Shown: positions 1 through 11,298 of the stretch, one piece after another
Numbering within the stretch: the first letter of the stretch is position 1
How the letters are laid out: every line of letters starts with the position of its first letter
From: Gilliamella sp. Pas-s25
GTDB taxonomy: Bacteria; Pseudomonadota; Gammaproteobacteria; Enterobacterales; Orbaceae
DNA: 64,000 bases
Direction of reading: 5' to 3'
Assembly (NCBI RefSeq): GCF_009795885.1
Contig: NZ_WTEV01000007.1
Location: forward strand, 66,918 to 130,917
The notes under the pieces: model-generated
What the model was told of the DNA's origin: nothing
Seen by the model: the letters and a program-made list of their open reading frames with translations, nothing else
Databases searched by the model: none
Position numbers and translations under genes: made by a program

Positions 1-831
1 ACCGAATTTGATGGCAAGATGACTTGGGATAAAAAACGATTCCAACAAACCTTAACGCAAATGGATAAAGCCATTATTGACGTCCAAAAAAATCATAATA
101 TTACCGTTAGGTATCATGTTATCGGCGTTCGACATCTTGGTGCTAAAATTGTCCATGAAACATTGAAATTTATTGAAAATAATCCTCACCATTTTATTAC
201 TGGATTCAACATTGCAGGCAATGAAAGAGCAGGTCATTTCGATGATTTTCAAGATTCACATCAATTAGCATCTAAATTAGGCTTACAAAAATCTTATCAT
301 GCAGGCGAAATTGAGCCAGCAGAAAGCATCATTCAAGCATTAAAACATGGCGCAACAAGAATTGGGCATGGCATTAAAGCCATTGATGATCAAAATCTAA
401 TTAATGAACTGATTAAGAACAACATCACCCTAGAAGTTGCACTCACCAGTAATCGTATTTTGGTTAATGAACTACAAGGCGATATCTATCAGCACCCAAT
501 AAGACGGCTTTATGACCAAGGCGTTCGCATTACGCTAAATACCGATGATGCAGGAATTTTCGGCACCGATATTGAAAAAGAATATAGCATTGCCCAATCC
601 ATATTTGCATTTTCACGCTTAGAATTGCTCGACATAACGCTGTGTGGCATTCAGGCCGCATTTGCCGAAGAATCGGTTAAAAGTTGTTTGATAGAGCATG
701 TTTTTTCATGTTTTACCTCTGATGATAAGCAGGTGATGAAAAAATGCATTAATGATAAGAAATATAATCCAGCAATCATTGAACGATTTTTAAAATATCA
801 AAAGCAGTTGCTAGCCATGTCCGTTAACTAA
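1..831 (+). CDS. add: Adenosine deaminase, 5'-truncated by the window edge
   Basis: Hydrolytic deamination of adenosine/deoxyadenosine to inosine in the cytoplasm, first step of purine nucleoside salvage. The frame is open from base 1 (six codons precede the first internal ATG at 19), so the true start lies upstream. Metal and substrate motifs of the amidohydrolase fold are visible: HAGE (residues about 94-97 counted from the ATG at 19), a GATRIGHG block, TSN, and the metal-binding NTDD near residues 174-177. The family usually has NTDDP; here the residue after DD is Ala. The C-terminal tail is longer than in the E. coli enzyme. It is the first visible gene of a nucleotide-salvage cluster, 29 bp before cpdB. 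The family is sure; strict specificity for adenosine is inferred from context. Confidence 0.88.
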   Translation, partial: TEFDGKMTWDKKRFQQTLTQMDKAIIDVQKNHNITVRYHVIGVRHLGAKIVHETLKFIENNPHHFITGFNIAGNERAGHFDDFQDSHQLASKLGLQKSYHAGEIEPAESIIQALKHGATRIGHGIKAIDDQNLINELIKNNITLEVALTSNRILVNELQGDIYQHPIRRLYDQGVRITLNTDDAGIFGTDIEKEYSIAQSIFAFSRLELLDITLCGIQAAFAEESVKSCLIEHVFSCFTSDDKQVMKKCINDKKYNPAIIERFLKYQKQLLAMSVN

Positions 832-860
832 TTTAGTTAGCAGAATAATAGGAGATTCGC

Positions 861-2834
861 ATGAAAAAAAATAAACGCATCCTGACCTTTTTACCCCTAT
901 TTATTTCCGGTATTGCTAATGCTGCAACGGTTGATTTAAGAATTATAGAAACCACCGATTTACATGGTAATATGATGAACTATGATTATTTTAAAGATCA
1001 ACCTATAGATACATTTGGATTAGTAAAAACAGCCAATTTAATTCATCAAGCAAGAAGTGAAGTTAAAAATAGCGTTCTTGTGGATAATGGCGATCTGATT
1101 CAAGGTAGCCCAATGGCTGATTATGCCGTGCATAAAGGCCTTAATGATGGCGATATTCACCCCGTTTATAAGGCACTCAATACACTTGATTATGTTGTTG
1201 GTAATATTGGTAATCATGAATTTAATTTTGGCTTGGAATTTTTACAAAAAAGCCTTGCTGGTGCTAAATTCCCTTATGTTAATGCAAATGTCTATGATGC
1301 TAAAACCAATAAGCCGTTCTTTAAGCAATATCTTATTGTCGATACCCCCGTCGTTGATAGAAGCGGCAATAAACAAACAATAAAAATTGGCTATATTGGC
1401 TTTGTGCCACCACAAATTATGCAATGGGACAAACTTAATCTTGATGGTAAAGTTGTAGTTAAAGACATTACCGAAACAGCCAAGCACTTGGTTCCAGAAA
1501 TGAAAAAGCAAGGCGCTAATATCATTATTGCCATTCCCCATTCGGGTGTTTCTTCTGAACCTTATAAAGCTTTAGCCGAAAATTCGGTTTATTATTTAAG
1601 TCAAGTTAAAGGTATTGATGCAATTATGTTTGGCCATGCCCATGGCGTGTTCCCAAGCGAGGAGTTTAAATCATTACCAAATACCGATATCAAAACAGGT
1701 AACATTAATCATGTGCCAGCTGTTATGCCCGGACATTGGGGTAGCCATTTGGGCGTGGTGGATTTAGTGCTTGATGGCGATAAATCTAATTGGCAAGTGA
1801 CGTCAGGCAAATCTGAAGCTAGACCGATTTATGATGTCAAAAATAAAAAAGCACTAGTTGAAGCAGACCCCAAAATTATTGATATTCTAACCGAAGATCA
1901 CCAAGGTACGCGTGAATTTGTTGGCAAACCAATTGGTAAGGTTTCAATTGATATTACTAGTTATTTGGCCTTGGTTGAAGATAGCTCTGCGTTACAAATT
2001 ATTAGCGATGCGCAGATCGATTACGTTAAGCAATTTATTCAAGGCGATCCTGACCTTGATGGATTACCTGTTTTATCGGCCATTGCACCATTTAAAGCAG
2101 GTGGCAGGAAAAACGATCCCAGCGCTTTTGTTGATGTTAAAAAAGGTAATTTGTCATTTAGAAATGCGGCAGATATCTACCTTTATCCGAATATTTTATC
2201 TGCTATAAAACTGACAGGTAAAGACGTTAAAGAGTGGTTAGAATGTTCAGCTAGTGTCTATAACCAAATCGATTCCCATTCATCTCAACCACAATATTTG
2301 ATTAATTGGGACAAATTTAGAACCTATAATTTCGATACCATTGATGGTGTGAATTATCAAATAGATGTCACTAAACCACCGCGTTATGATGCAAATTGTC
2401 AGTTAGTTAACCCTTCATCAGAAAGAATTAAGAATCTGACTTATCAACAAAAACCGATTGATCCCAACCAAACATTTTTAATTGCCACCAATAATTATCG
2501 TGCTTATAGCGGTATATTTCCGGGAACAGGTGAAAAAAACGTCAAATTTAATTCACCTGATGATTTAAGAGTGATTCTTTCAGCTTATATCACCAACACC
2601 ACCCAAAAATACGGCGCTGTAGAAGTTACCGTCGACAATAATTGGCGAATTGCCCCAATAATTAGCGATACCAATTTGGATATTCGTTTTGAATCATCAC
2701 CAACTGATGAAGCTAAAGATTATATTGAAAAACATTCAATATACCCTATTCACTTTATCGAAAAAGATGCCTCAGGTTTTGGGGTTTATCGACTTGATTT
2801 ACAATCATTGGTTAACACTCAGATCCAAAATTAA
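861..2834 (+). CDS. cpdB: Periplasmic 2',3'-cyclic-nucleotide 2'-phosphodiesterase/3'-nucleotidase
   Basis: Hydrolyses 2',3'-cyclic nucleotides and then 3'-nucleotides to nucleosides and phosphate in the periplasm. A cleavable signal peptide is visible (MKKNKR, hydrophobic core, ANA-A cleavage near residue 21). The metallophosphatase motifs follow in order: TTDLHGN (31-37), DNGDLIQG (75-82), GNHEFNFG (from 117), an IPHSG block and GHAHG. The C-terminal 5'-nucleotidase domain completes a 657-residue protein, the usual length for CpdB (about 647). A TAGGAGA ribosome site sits before the ATG. It lies between add and cdd in one orientation with short gaps, so it is probably co-transcribed. Its product nucleosides are substrates for the neighbouring Add, Cdd and Pdp. 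Confidence 0.95.
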   Translation: MKKNKRILTFLPLFISGIANAATVDLRIIETTDLHGNMMNYDYFKDQPIDTFGLVKTANLIHQARSEVKNSVLVDNGDLIQGSPMADYAVHKGLNDGDIHPVYKALNTLDYVVGNIGNHEFNFGLEFLQKSLAGAKFPYVNANVYDAKTNKPFFKQYLIVDTPVVDRSGNKQTIKIGYIGFVPPQIMQWDKLNLDGKVVVKDITETAKHLVPEMKKQGANIIIAIPHSGVSSEPYKALAENSVYYLSQVKGIDAIMFGHAHGVFPSEEFKSLPNTDIKTGNINHVPAVMPGHWGSHLGVVDLVLDGDKSNWQVTSGKSEARPIYDVKNKKALVEADPKIIDILTEDHQGTREFVGKPIGKVSIDITSYLALVEDSSALQIISDAQIDYVKQFIQGDPDLDGLPVLSAIAPFKAGGRKNDPSAFVDVKKGNLSFRNAADIYLYPNILSAIKLTGKDVKEWLECSASVYNQIDSHSSQPQYLINWDKFRTYNFDTIDGVNYQIDVTKPPRYDANCQLVNPSSERIKNLTYQQKPIDPNQTFLIATNNYRAYSGIFPGTGEKNVKFNSPDDLRVILSAYITNTTQKYGAVEVTVDNNWRIAPIISDTNLDIRFESSPTDEAKDYIEKHSIYPIHFIEKDASGFGVYRLDLQSLVNTQIQN

Positions 2835-3263
<429 letters not shown>

Positions 3264-3301
3264 TTTAATCTTAATCATTTTCCTAATTAAGCCATTACAC
3301 T

Positions 3302-3333
3302 TAGGGTGATTTAACAATTAAAGATTCACCCTA
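3302..3333 (+). other. Intergenic hairpin between cdd and pdp
   Basis: TAGGGTGA (3302-3309) pairs perfectly with TCACCCTA (3326-3333) around a 16-nt loop. No T-run follows, so it is not a classic terminator; it could adjust pdp expression or protect the upstream mRNA. Confidence 0.3.
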
Positions 3334-3357
3334 TTATCAATATAAGAGAGTATCGTT

Positions 3358-4659
3358 ATGAGATTTGTTGATATTATTGAAAAAAAACGCGACGGAAAAG
3401 CGCTATCAACCGAGGAAATACAATTTTTTATTACAAACTACACTGACGGCAAAATTCCCGATTATCAAGTTAGTGCTTTATTAATGGCAATTTACTATCA
3501 AGGTATGACATCAAAAGAGTGTGCAGATTTAACCGGCGCAATGATGCATTCAGGCGATACAGTAGATCTTTCTTCAATTAAAGGCATTAAAGTGGATAAG
3601 CATTCAACAGGTGGCGTGGGCGATACAACAACATTAGTGCTTGCTCCTTTAGTTGCAGCCTTAGATGTGCCTGTAGCTAAAATGTCAGGACGTGGACTTG
3701 GGCACACCGGTGGTACCACCGATAAATTTGAGTCTATTCCAGGATTTAAAATTGAACTAAGTAAACAAGATTTTATTAATCAAGTTAATCATAAAGGCCT
3801 TGCCGTGATTGGCCAATCTGGCAATCTAACACCAGCAGATAAAAAGCTATACTCGTTACGGGATGTAACAGGAACAGTTAATTCTATTCCGCTTATTGCA
3901 AGCTCAATTATGAGCAAAAAATTAGCCGCTGGCGCTGATGCTATTGTTCTGGATGTCAAAACTGGTGATGGCGCGCTAATGAAAGATATGGCTGACTCCG
4001 AAAAATTAGCCCATGAAATGGTGAATATCGGTAACCAAATTGGTCGTAGAACCATGGCAATCATCTCAGATATGTCACAACCACTTGGTTTTGCAATTGG
4101 TAATGCGCTAGAAATAAAAGAAGCCATTGATACTTTAAAGGGTCATGGCCCCGCTGATTTAACTGAATTAGTTTTAACATTAGGTAGCCAAATGGTTGTG
4201 CTTGCCAATAAAGCCAAAACCTTGGAAGAAGCTAGAGCAAAACTTCAAAAAGTCATTAAAAATGGCAAAGCTATCGAGAAATTCAAAACCTTAATTGAAG
4301 CACAAGGTGGTGATAGTTCAATTGTTGATCATCCTGAAAAACTGGCTAGTGCACCTTACCAAATTGCTCTACCGGCTCTTAAATCAGGTTATGTATCAAA
4401 AATTATTGCAGATCAAATTGGTATTGCGGCAATGCAACTAGGCGCTGGGCGCGCAACCAAAGAGGATATTATTGATCCAGCAGTTGGAATCGTGTTACAT
4501 AAAAAAGTGGGCGATCAGGTTGCCGAAGGTGAAACGTTGTTAACCATTCATGCGAGTACAGATAAACTTGATGCGATTAAGCAAAAATTATATGACAATA
4601 TTATTATTAGTGATTGTGCCAATGAACCGCAATTGATTTATAAAGTGATTACTGAGTAA
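3358..4659 (+). CDS. pdp: Pyrimidine-nucleoside phosphorylase (thymidine phosphorylase family)
   Basis: Phosphorolysis of uridine, thymidine and deoxyuridine to base and (deoxy)ribose-1-phosphate. The family signature [17 protein letters not shown] spans residues 110-126, preceded by the phosphate-binding [10 protein letters not shown] (81-90). Length is 433, and the N-terminus (DIIEKKRDG, then [13 protein letters not shown]) follows the Bacillus Pdp pattern rather than E. coli DeoA (440 aa, AQEIIRKKRDG). Pdp-type enzymes usually accept uridine as well as thymidine, which fits a neighbouring cytidine deaminase that yields uridine. Same strand as cdd and ushA, with ushA 29 bp downstream. If named by enteric convention it would be deoA. 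Confidence 0.93.
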   Translation: MRFVDIIEKKRDGKALSTEEIQFFITNYTDGKIPDYQVSALLMAIYYQGMTSKECADLTGAMMHSGDTVDLSSIKGIKVDKHSTGGVGDTTTLVLAPLVAALDVPVAKMSGRGLGHTGGTTDKFESIPGFKIELSKQDFINQVNHKGLAVIGQSGNLTPADKKLYSLRDVTGTVNSIPLIASSIMSKKLAAGADAIVLDVKTGDGALMKDMADSEKLAHEMVNIGNQIGRRTMAIISDMSQPLGFAIGNALEIKEAIDTLKGHGPADLTELVLTLGSQMVVLANKAKTLEEARAKLQKVIKNGKAIEKFKTLIEAQGGDSSIVDHPEKLASAPYQIALPALKSGYVSKIIADQIGIAAMQLGAGRATKEDIIDPAVGIVLHKKVGDQVAEGETLLTIHASTDKLDAIKQKLYDNIIISDCANEPQLIYKVITE

Positions 4660-4688
4660 TCATTGGCAATAAGGATTTAGGATGCACC

Positions 4689-6371
4689 ATGTATAACTCA
4701 AATTTTTATAAAAAAATATCACTGCTTGTTGTTTGGGGGCTATTTTCAGTTAACGCTATAGCGGCTGATCCAACAATACAATCAACAACACCAAGTTGGG
4801 AAAAAAACAAGCCTTATAAATTTACTATTTTACACACTAACGACCACCATGGTCGTTTTTGGCAAAATGATATCGGTGAATATGGTCTTGCTGCACAAAA
4901 AACAGTTGTTGATGAAATAAGAAAGGAGGTAGTCACGAAAGGTGGCAAGTTGTTACTTCTATCTGGTGGTGATATTAATACTGGTGTTCCTGAATCTGAT
5001 GTACTTCAAGCCAAACCAGATTTTTTGGGTATGAATGAAGTTGGATATGATGCAATGGCGGCGGGTAATCATGAATTTGATCACCCTTTAGCCGTTATTC
5101 GTGAACAACAAAAATGGGCCCATTTTCCATTTTTATCTGCCAATACTTACTTTAAAGGTACTGATAATCGTGTTTTTGATGCTTACAAAATATTTGATTT
5201 AAATGGCATTAAAGTAGCGGTATTTGGATTAACCACAGATGATACAATTTTTTTAGCCTCTCCCAAAAATACTGATGGCGTTGAATTTCGAAAAACATTA
5301 CCCGAAGCACAAAAAGTTATTGCCCAAATAAAAAAGACAGAAAGTCCAGATATGATTATTGCCGTTACACATATGGGACATTACGAAAATGGTGAACATG
5401 GCTCGATGGCACCCGGTGATGTTGAATTAGCCCGAGGCTTGCAAAGTGGCGAATTAGATATGATTGTCGGTGGTCATTCACAAAATCCTGTTTGTATGGC
5501 AAGCCCAAATAAACGCATTACCGAATATGTACCGGGTACTCCATGCGCACCCGATAAACAAAATGGCACATGGATTGTACAAGCCCATGAATGGGGTAAA
5601 TATGTTGGGCGTGCTGATTTTATCTTTTTAAATGGCAAAATAACTTTGCAAAATTACCAGTTAATTCCAATCAATTTAAAAAAAGAAATAGATAATGGTG
5701 ACGGTACAAAACGCCTTGAATATTACACTAAAGAGATCTTACAAGATAAAACATTACTCGAAAATTTAAAACCTTATCAAGAACAAGGTAAACAACAATT
5801 ACTGGTTAAAAGTGGTGAATTAATCGGTCGCCTTGAAGGTGATCGCAATGTTGTAAGATATCAACAAAGTAATATGGGACAGTTGTTACTCAGTGCTTTT
5901 GTTGAAAAAACCAAGGCTGACATTGGCATTATGTCTGGTGGCATGATTCGCGATTCATTAATTGAAGGTAATATTACTTATCGCGACATCCTAAAAGTTG
6001 AGCCTTTTGGTAATAGTGTTGTTTATTTTGAATTGACTGGTAGCGAATTAATCGATTACCTAAAAATAGCACTCAATAAAAAACAAGGTTCGGGTGGATA
6101 TCCACACATGAAAAATATCACCCTAACACGATATGGCGATAACATTAAAGATGTAAAAATTAAAAATGAACCCATTGATTTACAAAAATCATATCGTATT
6201 GCTACACTAGATTTTTTAGCAGCTGGTGGTGATAGTTATCCAATAACCAATACTTCACCAACTTATGTAGATACTGGTTATCGAGATGCTGATGTCGTAA
6301 AACAATATTTTGAGGAACATTCACCTATTAATGCATCTGATTATGAACCAACACAATTTATACACAACTAA
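4689..6371 (+). CDS. ushA: Periplasmic 5'-nucleotidase/UDP-sugar hydrolase UshA
   Basis: Hydrolyses 5'-nucleotides and UDP-sugars in the periplasm. A signal peptide ends near residue 26 (INAIA-AD). Metal-site motifs are HTNDHHGRFW (Asp52, His54), SGGDINTGVPESD (Asp95), GNHEFDHP (Asn127-His128), VTHMGHY and GGHSQNPVCM. The paired cysteines of GGHSQNPVC and PGTPC, characteristic of UshA, are present. Length (560) matches E. coli UshA (550), and long stretches such as WIVQAHEWGKYVGRADF are shared with it. It is the last gene of the salvage cluster, followed by a terminator. A weak AGGATG site precedes the ATG. Confidence 0.96.
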   Translation: MYNSNFYKKISLLVVWGLFSVNAIAADPTIQSTTPSWEKNKPYKFTILHTNDHHGRFWQNDIGEYGLAAQKTVVDEIRKEVVTKGGKLLLLSGGDINTGVPESDVLQAKPDFLGMNEVGYDAMAAGNHEFDHPLAVIREQQKWAHFPFLSANTYFKGTDNRVFDAYKIFDLNGIKVAVFGLTTDDTIFLASPKNTDGVEFRKTLPEAQKVIAQIKKTESPDMIIAVTHMGHYENGEHGSMAPGDVELARGLQSGELDMIVGGHSQNPVCMASPNKRITEYVPGTPCAPDKQNGTWIVQAHEWGKYVGRADFIFLNGKITLQNYQLIPINLKKEIDNGDGTKRLEYYTKEILQDKTLLENLKPYQEQGKQQLLVKSGELIGRLEGDRNVVRYQQSNMGQLLLSAFVEKTKADIGIMSGGMIRDSLIEGNITYRDILKVEPFGNSVVYFELTGSELIDYLKIALNKKQGSGGYPHMKNITLTRYGDNIKDVKIKNEPIDLQKSYRIATLDFLAAGGDSYPITNTSPTYVDTGYRDADVVKQYFEEHSPINASDYEPTQFIHN

Positions 6372-6467
6372 ATTATTTAAGGATGCCTGAGCGTAAATAT
6401 TTATTAGGGATACATTGTTCGAGAATAATCACCCTATTATTCGGTAATCGTAATTAAGCTAACATAG

Positions 6468-6520
6468 CTGTAGTGCCGTATTCAAGGTTTATACCCCATT
6501 GTTGGCACTACAGTTTTTTT
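6468..6520 (+). terminator. Terminator of the add-cpdB-cdd-pdp-ushA cluster
   Basis: CTGTAGTGCC (6468-6477) pairs perfectly with GGCACTACAG (6504-6513) and is followed by seven T. The 26-nt loop is unusually long for an intrinsic terminator. Confidence 0.75.
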
Positions 6521-6579
6521 GTTGTGTTTAATATTGAATGAGTATTATTTAGTAACTTATCCAAATATCATGAAATTTA

Positions 6580-8124
6580 TTAATAATATTCAATAGTTCG
6601 TGTAGTTATCATGTGATCATCACACTCTTTAACTATCCAATCACCTTTTTCATTATGTTTAGAAAATTGACACTCAAGAGTTGCTTTCTTGTTGTTATCA
6701 AAATATTTTTTTAATTTGATTAGCTGACCTTGTTTATTATACTCCATAGTATATGTGTAATTCTCGATCACTCTAGAAATCAACTGATTTTTATTATTAT
6801 ATTGAAATGTCATATTATTATCAAAAAATAGTATCTTATCTTCATCATCGTAACCGACATAAACAGAGCGGAGTTTATCTAACTCACCCATTCTTTGAAC
6901 AAATTTTGTGCTGTAGTCTGTTTGGAAAATATCAAATAAATCGGTTTTATTATAATTATCGGTTGCAAATGGATTAAGATAGTTTTGATCTTGGCTAGGC
7001 AAAGACATGGTAAAATCATCATAAAACTTCCAGCTCGTTCGTTCTGTTTCTAAATCGTCAGAAGCGACAATACTACGCTTCATTACATAATTATAACCTT
7101 TATTTGTATCAACAAAAGAAGTAACTAACCCACTATCATCGAAATTCATTTCAAAAACAGAGCTACCACCATTATTCAGCAAGTTTTGGTATTGACCCAA
7201 TAACTTATTTTTTATATTACCTGTTGCCGACTTGATACGATTTTGGGTAAGGGCATGATCAAAAAAGTAATACATTACAACTTGGTTAGTTGAGCGAGCT
7301 AAATTTTCTGAAGGATTTGTTTTTGCAAATAATACGGGATCTGATTCTATACCCCAATCATTAATGATGCGATTATATGAAAAAAAATATTTTCTTATTT
7401 TTGCTACTTTTTCTTTATCGTAATATGCATAAGTAAAATGTTCCTGATCCCATTTGTTCTCATCTTCACTATAAAAAAATGACTGTCTTACTGAATCATC
7501 GTTATCAAAGATAAACCCACCATTGACCAATTTAGCTAACTTAATACTAGACGATATTTGATTTGGAAATTGCCCATCGATGAGTTTAGGGTAACTATAG
7601 GCAAAATGCGCACCTTTTTTATTTTCGTCTAACTCTCCAGCATAAAAATATTGTTTAAAAATATCATTATTAACCCAAGAAGGAATTTGTTTAATAGTAT
7701 AAGTGACTGTTGCAAATGAATTTACATTATTGCTAATATCTAAAACAAATAGTTTATCTAAAGTCACTTGTCCAAAACAAAAACTACCTTTTTTAAATTT
7801 TGTGTCACTGTTTAATTTAGCTAATTGATAGGTTGATGTTTGGTTGTTAGCATCTAGTGAACAGTCTAATAAACCTAAGCTCGTAAAAACTTCTAATCGC
7901 CGATTTAATTCGTTGTTTATCCACACTTCCGATCGTTCGTTTGCTGGATAACTGAGATCTTTTTTAAGGTAAGGGAATGTTACTTTGCCTAGATAGAAAC
8001 AAATTGGTTTGTCTTGATCTTCCAGTGTTGCTTTAATTTCTTCCGTTAATTTTACTTTACTTTTATCACATCCTGACAGCATAACCAATAATGTCAGTGG
8101 AACAACATTAAAATATTTTTTCAT
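6580..8124 (-). CDS. Large putative lipoprotein with YD/RHS-like C-terminal strands
   Basis: I do not recognise the family. The chosen start (8124) gives MKKYF, a hydrophobic stretch and the lipobox LSGC-DKSK, a convincing lipoprotein signal; an upstream ATG at 8202 would add 26 residues in front of the signal and is less likely. An AAGGAC site lies 11 bp before the chosen ATG. The mature protein (about 490 residues) is rich in Asn, Tyr, Asp and Lys. Its last 100 residues contain strand-like units such as FQYNNKNQLISRV and MEYNKQGQLIKLKKY, with the rhythm of YD/RHS-like repeats. It stands alone on the minus strand, convergent with ushA. Probably envelope-anchored; function unknown. Confidence 0.6.
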   Translation of the reverse strand: MKKYFNVVPLTLLVMLSGCDKSKVKLTEEIKATLEDQDKPICFYLGKVTFPYLKKDLSYPANERSEVWINNELNRRLEVFTSLGLLDCSLDANNQTSTYQLAKLNSDTKFKKGSFCFGQVTLDKLFVLDISNNVNSFATVTYTIKQIPSWVNNDIFKQYFYAGELDENKKGAHFAYSYPKLIDGQFPNQISSSIKLAKLVNGGFIFDNDDSVRQSFFYSEDENKWDQEHFTYAYYDKEKVAKIRKYFFSYNRIINDWGIESDPVLFAKTNPSENLARSTNQVVMYYFFDHALTQNRIKSATGNIKNKLLGQYQNLLNNGGSSVFEMNFDDSGLVTSFVDTNKGYNYVMKRSIVASDDLETERTSWKFYDDFTMSLPSQDQNYLNPFATDNYNKTDLFDIFQTDYSTKFVQRMGELDKLRSVYVGYDDEDKILFFDNNMTFQYNNKNQLISRVIENYTYTMEYNKQGQLIKLKKYFDNNKKATLECQFSKHNEKGDWIVKECDDHMITTRTIEYY

Positions 8125-8353
8125 TGTTTTTGATAGTCCTTTTCCTATTACTTTTATTTCTGATAAATCTTTTAAGAAATAATCCATTTTTGATTGTAAC
8201 ATGATTTAGGTAAGGTGATAAGTTTGCTCATTTTTCTTATCTGTTCTAGAACAATATTTGGACAGATTGTTATTGATGATTTTTGCTAAAAAACTAAAAT
8301 TCATATTGATAATATTCAATATTAAAATAGCTATATATCGGAAAGACTTTAAT

Positions 8354-8379
8354 AAAAAAATAGGGACAATCGTCCCTTA
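8354..8379 (-). terminator. Terminator of tex
   Basis: Palindrome AGGGAC-AATC-GTCCCT (8362-8377). On the minus strand it is followed by seven T (A-run at 8354-8360). It lies 17 bp past the tex stop. Confidence 0.8.
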
Positions 8380-8395
8380 ATTTTTAACATGTTGT

Positions 8396-10702
8396 TTATT
8401 TATTTTTTTTAAACGCGGCAGCAAATGCATTACCCATCGCATTATTGACGCTAGACGATGTATGCGTTTTTTGAGTATTATTGACGCTCCCTTTATTAAT
8501 AGATTGACGATTGTCAGCTTTCGAAATAGCAGGATCATTTAACCGCATTGATAAAGCGATACGTTTGCGTGGAATATCAACTTCAATCACTTTCACTTTA
8601 ACAATATCACCAGCTTTTACCACTGTTCTTGGATCGTCAACAAACTTATCTGAGAGTGCCGAAATATGCACTAAACCATCTTGGTGCACCCCAATATCCA
8701 CAAAAGCACCAAAGTTGGTTACATTGGTTACCGAACCTTCCATAATCATGCCAACTTTTAGATCTTCCATCGTTTCGATATCATCAGCAAATTGAGCGGT
8801 TTTAAATTCAGGCCTTGGATCACGTCCTGGTTTATCGAGCTCTTTAATAATATCAGTTACAGTTGGAACGCCAAAATGGTCATCAACATAATCAACTGCG
8901 TTAAGCGATTTTAAGTAATTTGTATCACCTAAAATCTCTTTTAATGATTTATGATTTTTTTCTAAAATTCGCTCTACGACAGGATAAGCCTCTGGATGAA
9001 CCGCTGATGCATCAAGTGGATTTTTACCATCCATAATCCGTAAAAAACCAGCACACTGCTCAAATGCTTTAGGACCTAAGCGTGATACTTTTAATAACTG
9101 CTTACGGTCGGTAAATTGTCCATTTTCATTACGCCAATCAATGATATTTTGGGCAATCACTTTATTAAGTCCAGCAATACGTGCAAGTAGCATCATTGAG
9201 GCGGTATTCAAATTAACACCAACGGCATTTACACCATCTTCAACAACTGCATCAAGTTTTTTAGCTAACTGAGTTTGGCTTACATCATGCTGATATTGAC
9301 CCACACCAATTGATTTAGGATCAATTTTAACAAGCTCTGCCAATGGGTCTTGTAAACGCCTAGCAATAGATACCGCACCTCGAATCGATACATCAAGATC
9401 AGGAAACTCTTGCGCCGCAAGTTCGGATGCTGAATACACTGACGCTCCAGCTTCGCTAACAATCACTTTTTGCGCTTTGACCTCTGGGTATTTTTTTTGA
9501 ACATCAAGGTAAAAACGCTCAGTTTCGCGCGAAGCCGTACCATTGCCAATAGCAACTAATTCAACTTGGTATTTGATACAAAGCGCTGCCACCATCATAG
9601 CGGCTTTATCGGCTTGCCCAGTATGTGGATAAATTGTTTCAGTCGCAACTAATTTGCCAGTTGCATCAACAACCGCTATTTTGACCCCAGTACGTAACCC
9701 TGGATCCATACCCATAGTCACTTTCATACCCGCCGGAGCTGCCATTAACATATCATGCAAGTTGGCAGCAAATACATTAATCGCTTCTTCTTCGGCGCGT
9801 TCTCGTAATGTTGTCATTAATTCAGTTTCCATATGCATTAAAATTTTAATGCGCCATGTCCAATTAATAACGGCTTTGCGCCATTTATCCCCTGGCTGAT
9901 CATTAAAATGAACACCTAAATATTCAGTGATAATTTGTTCACAATAACTTTCTTTTGGTGGCTCTTCAAATTGTGGATCGGCATTTAACGAGAGCAGTAA
10001 ATAGCCTTCATTTCGCCCTCGGAACATAGCTAATGCACGATGAGATGGAACTTTAGAAATAAGTTCGCTTTGCGAAAAATAATCTCGGAATTTTGCCCCC
10101 TCTTCTTCTTTGCCACTCACCACTTGTGAAACTAAATGAGCGTTATTCCAAAGATAATGACGTACTTTTGCCAGTAATGTCGCATCTTCAGCAAATTTTT
10201 CCATTAAAATATAACGCGCACCATCTAAAGCTGATTTTGTATCAGTAATACCTTTATCTACATTGAGATATTTTTCTGCTTCGATTTCTGGATTTAATGC
10301 AGGATTTTGCCATAAGTCATCGGCAAGTGGTTCAAGACCCGCTTCAATGGCAATTTGACCGCGAGTACGGCGCTTAGGTTTATATGGCAAATAAAGATCT
10401 TCAAGTTCGGTTTTACTCAACGTTGATACAATACGTTCACTTAATACTGGCGTTAATTTACCTTGATCTTCAATGGACTTTAAAATCGTTTTTTTGCGAT
10501 CTTCAAGTTCACGTAAATAGCTTAATCGGCTATCAAGAGTACGTAATTGGGTATCATCAAGCCCACCTGTTACCTCTTTTCGATATCGAGCAATAAATGG
10601 AACAGTACTGCCTTCGTCTAATAATTGAATCGCAGCTAAAACTTGTTCTGGTTTTACTATAAGTTCACCAGCTATAATATGACTAATTTGATTATTTATC
10701 AT
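8396..10702 (-). CDS. tex: Transcription accessory protein Tex (S1 RNA-binding)
   Basis: Nucleic-acid-binding Tex/YhgF family protein linked to transcription and RNA metabolism. Visible in order: helical N-terminus; YqgF/RNase H-like domain beginning GMDPGLRTG near residue 330; helix-hairpin-helix region around 500-560 ([21 protein letters not shown]); and a C-terminal S1 domain at 646-720 ([35 protein letters not shown]). Length 768 is typical. A Ser/Asn-rich tail follows S1. It is divergent from greB, whereas in E. coli yhgF lies downstream of greB on the same strand. The start ATG at 10702 gives [10 protein letters not shown]. Confidence 0.96.
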   Translation of the reverse strand: MINNQISHIIAGELIVKPEQVLAAIQLLDEGSTVPFIARYRKEVTGGLDDTQLRTLDSRLSYLRELEDRKKTILKSIEDQGKLTPVLSERIVSTLSKTELEDLYLPYKPKRRTRGQIAIEAGLEPLADDLWQNPALNPEIEAEKYLNVDKGITDTKSALDGARYILMEKFAEDATLLAKVRHYLWNNAHLVSQVVSGKEEEGAKFRDYFSQSELISKVPSHRALAMFRGRNEGYLLLSLNADPQFEEPPKESYCEQIITEYLGVHFNDQPGDKWRKAVINWTWRIKILMHMETELMTTLRERAEEEAINVFAANLHDMLMAAPAGMKVTMGMDPGLRTGVKIAVVDATGKLVATETIYPHTGQADKAAMMVAALCIKYQVELVAIGNGTASRETERFYLDVQKKYPEVKAQKVIVSEAGASVYSASELAAQEFPDLDVSIRGAVSIARRLQDPLAELVKIDPKSIGVGQYQHDVSQTQLAKKLDAVVEDGVNAVGVNLNTASMMLLARIAGLNKVIAQNIIDWRNENGQFTDRKQLLKVSRLGPKAFEQCAGFLRIMDGKNPLDASAVHPEAYPVVERILEKNHKSLKEILGDTNYLKSLNAVDYVDDHFGVPTVTDIIKELDKPGRDPRPEFKTAQFADDIETMEDLKVGMIMEGSVTNVTNFGAFVDIGVHQDGLVHISALSDKFVDDPRTVVKAGDIVKVKVIEVDIPRKRIALSMRLNDPAISKADNRQSINKGSVNNTQKTHTSSSVNNAMGNAFAAAFKKNK

Positions 10703-10746
10703 GGTATCTCTGAATATTTTGTCAATTAACGGAATTTATCTTCAAC

Positions 10747-11232
10747 ATGCAAAAAGCTAATTATATAACAAGAGAAGGCTATTTAGCACTCGATCGTGAG
10801 CTAAAATATTTATGGAAAGAAGAAAGGCCTAAAGTAACCCAAGCGGTATCAGATGCTGCAGCGCTTGGAGATCGCAGTGAAAATGCCGAATATATCTATG
10901 GTAAACGAAGACTCAGAGAAATCGATAGACGAGTTCGTTTTCTTACCAAACGATTAGAATCATTAACTATTATCGATCCAGATCCAAGACAAGAGGGTAA
11001 AGTATTTTTTGGTGCATGGATAAAATTAGAAGATGAAAATGGAAATCTACACGTTTATCGCATTGTAGGGGCTGATGAGTTTAATCCTAAAAAAAATTGG
11101 ATATCTATCAACAGCCCTGTCGCAAGAGCACTAATAGGACATAAAGTTGATGATGAAATAACCGTTATCACCCCAAATGGCAAAATGTTTTATTATATTG
11201 TAGAGATCAGCTACACAAAGTTAGAGGTTTAA
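10747..11232 (+). CDS. greB: Transcription elongation factor GreB
   Basis: Stimulates transcript cleavage by backtracked RNA polymerase. The N-terminal coiled coil is recognisable (YITREGYLALDRELKYLWKE, then LGDRSENAEY with the acidic tip). The GreB-specific block RLREIDRRVRFLTKRLESL and the C-terminal FKBP-like domain (EGKVFFGAW, ISINSPVARALIGHKVDDE) follow. The 161 residues match E. coli GreB (158). It is divergent from tex across 44 bp, so the two promoters must overlap or lie inside the coding starts. Confidence 0.97.
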   Translation: MQKANYITREGYLALDRELKYLWKEERPKVTQAVSDAAALGDRSENAEYIYGKRRLREIDRRVRFLTKRLESLTIIDPDPRQEGKVFFGAWIKLEDENGNLHVYRIVGADEFNPKKNWISINSPVARALIGHKVDDEITVITPNGKMFYYIVEISYTKLEV

Positions 11233-11298
11233 CTATATAAATTATTAAACATTAAGTATATAATCATACTAACATATTGATAATTAATTTAATTTATT

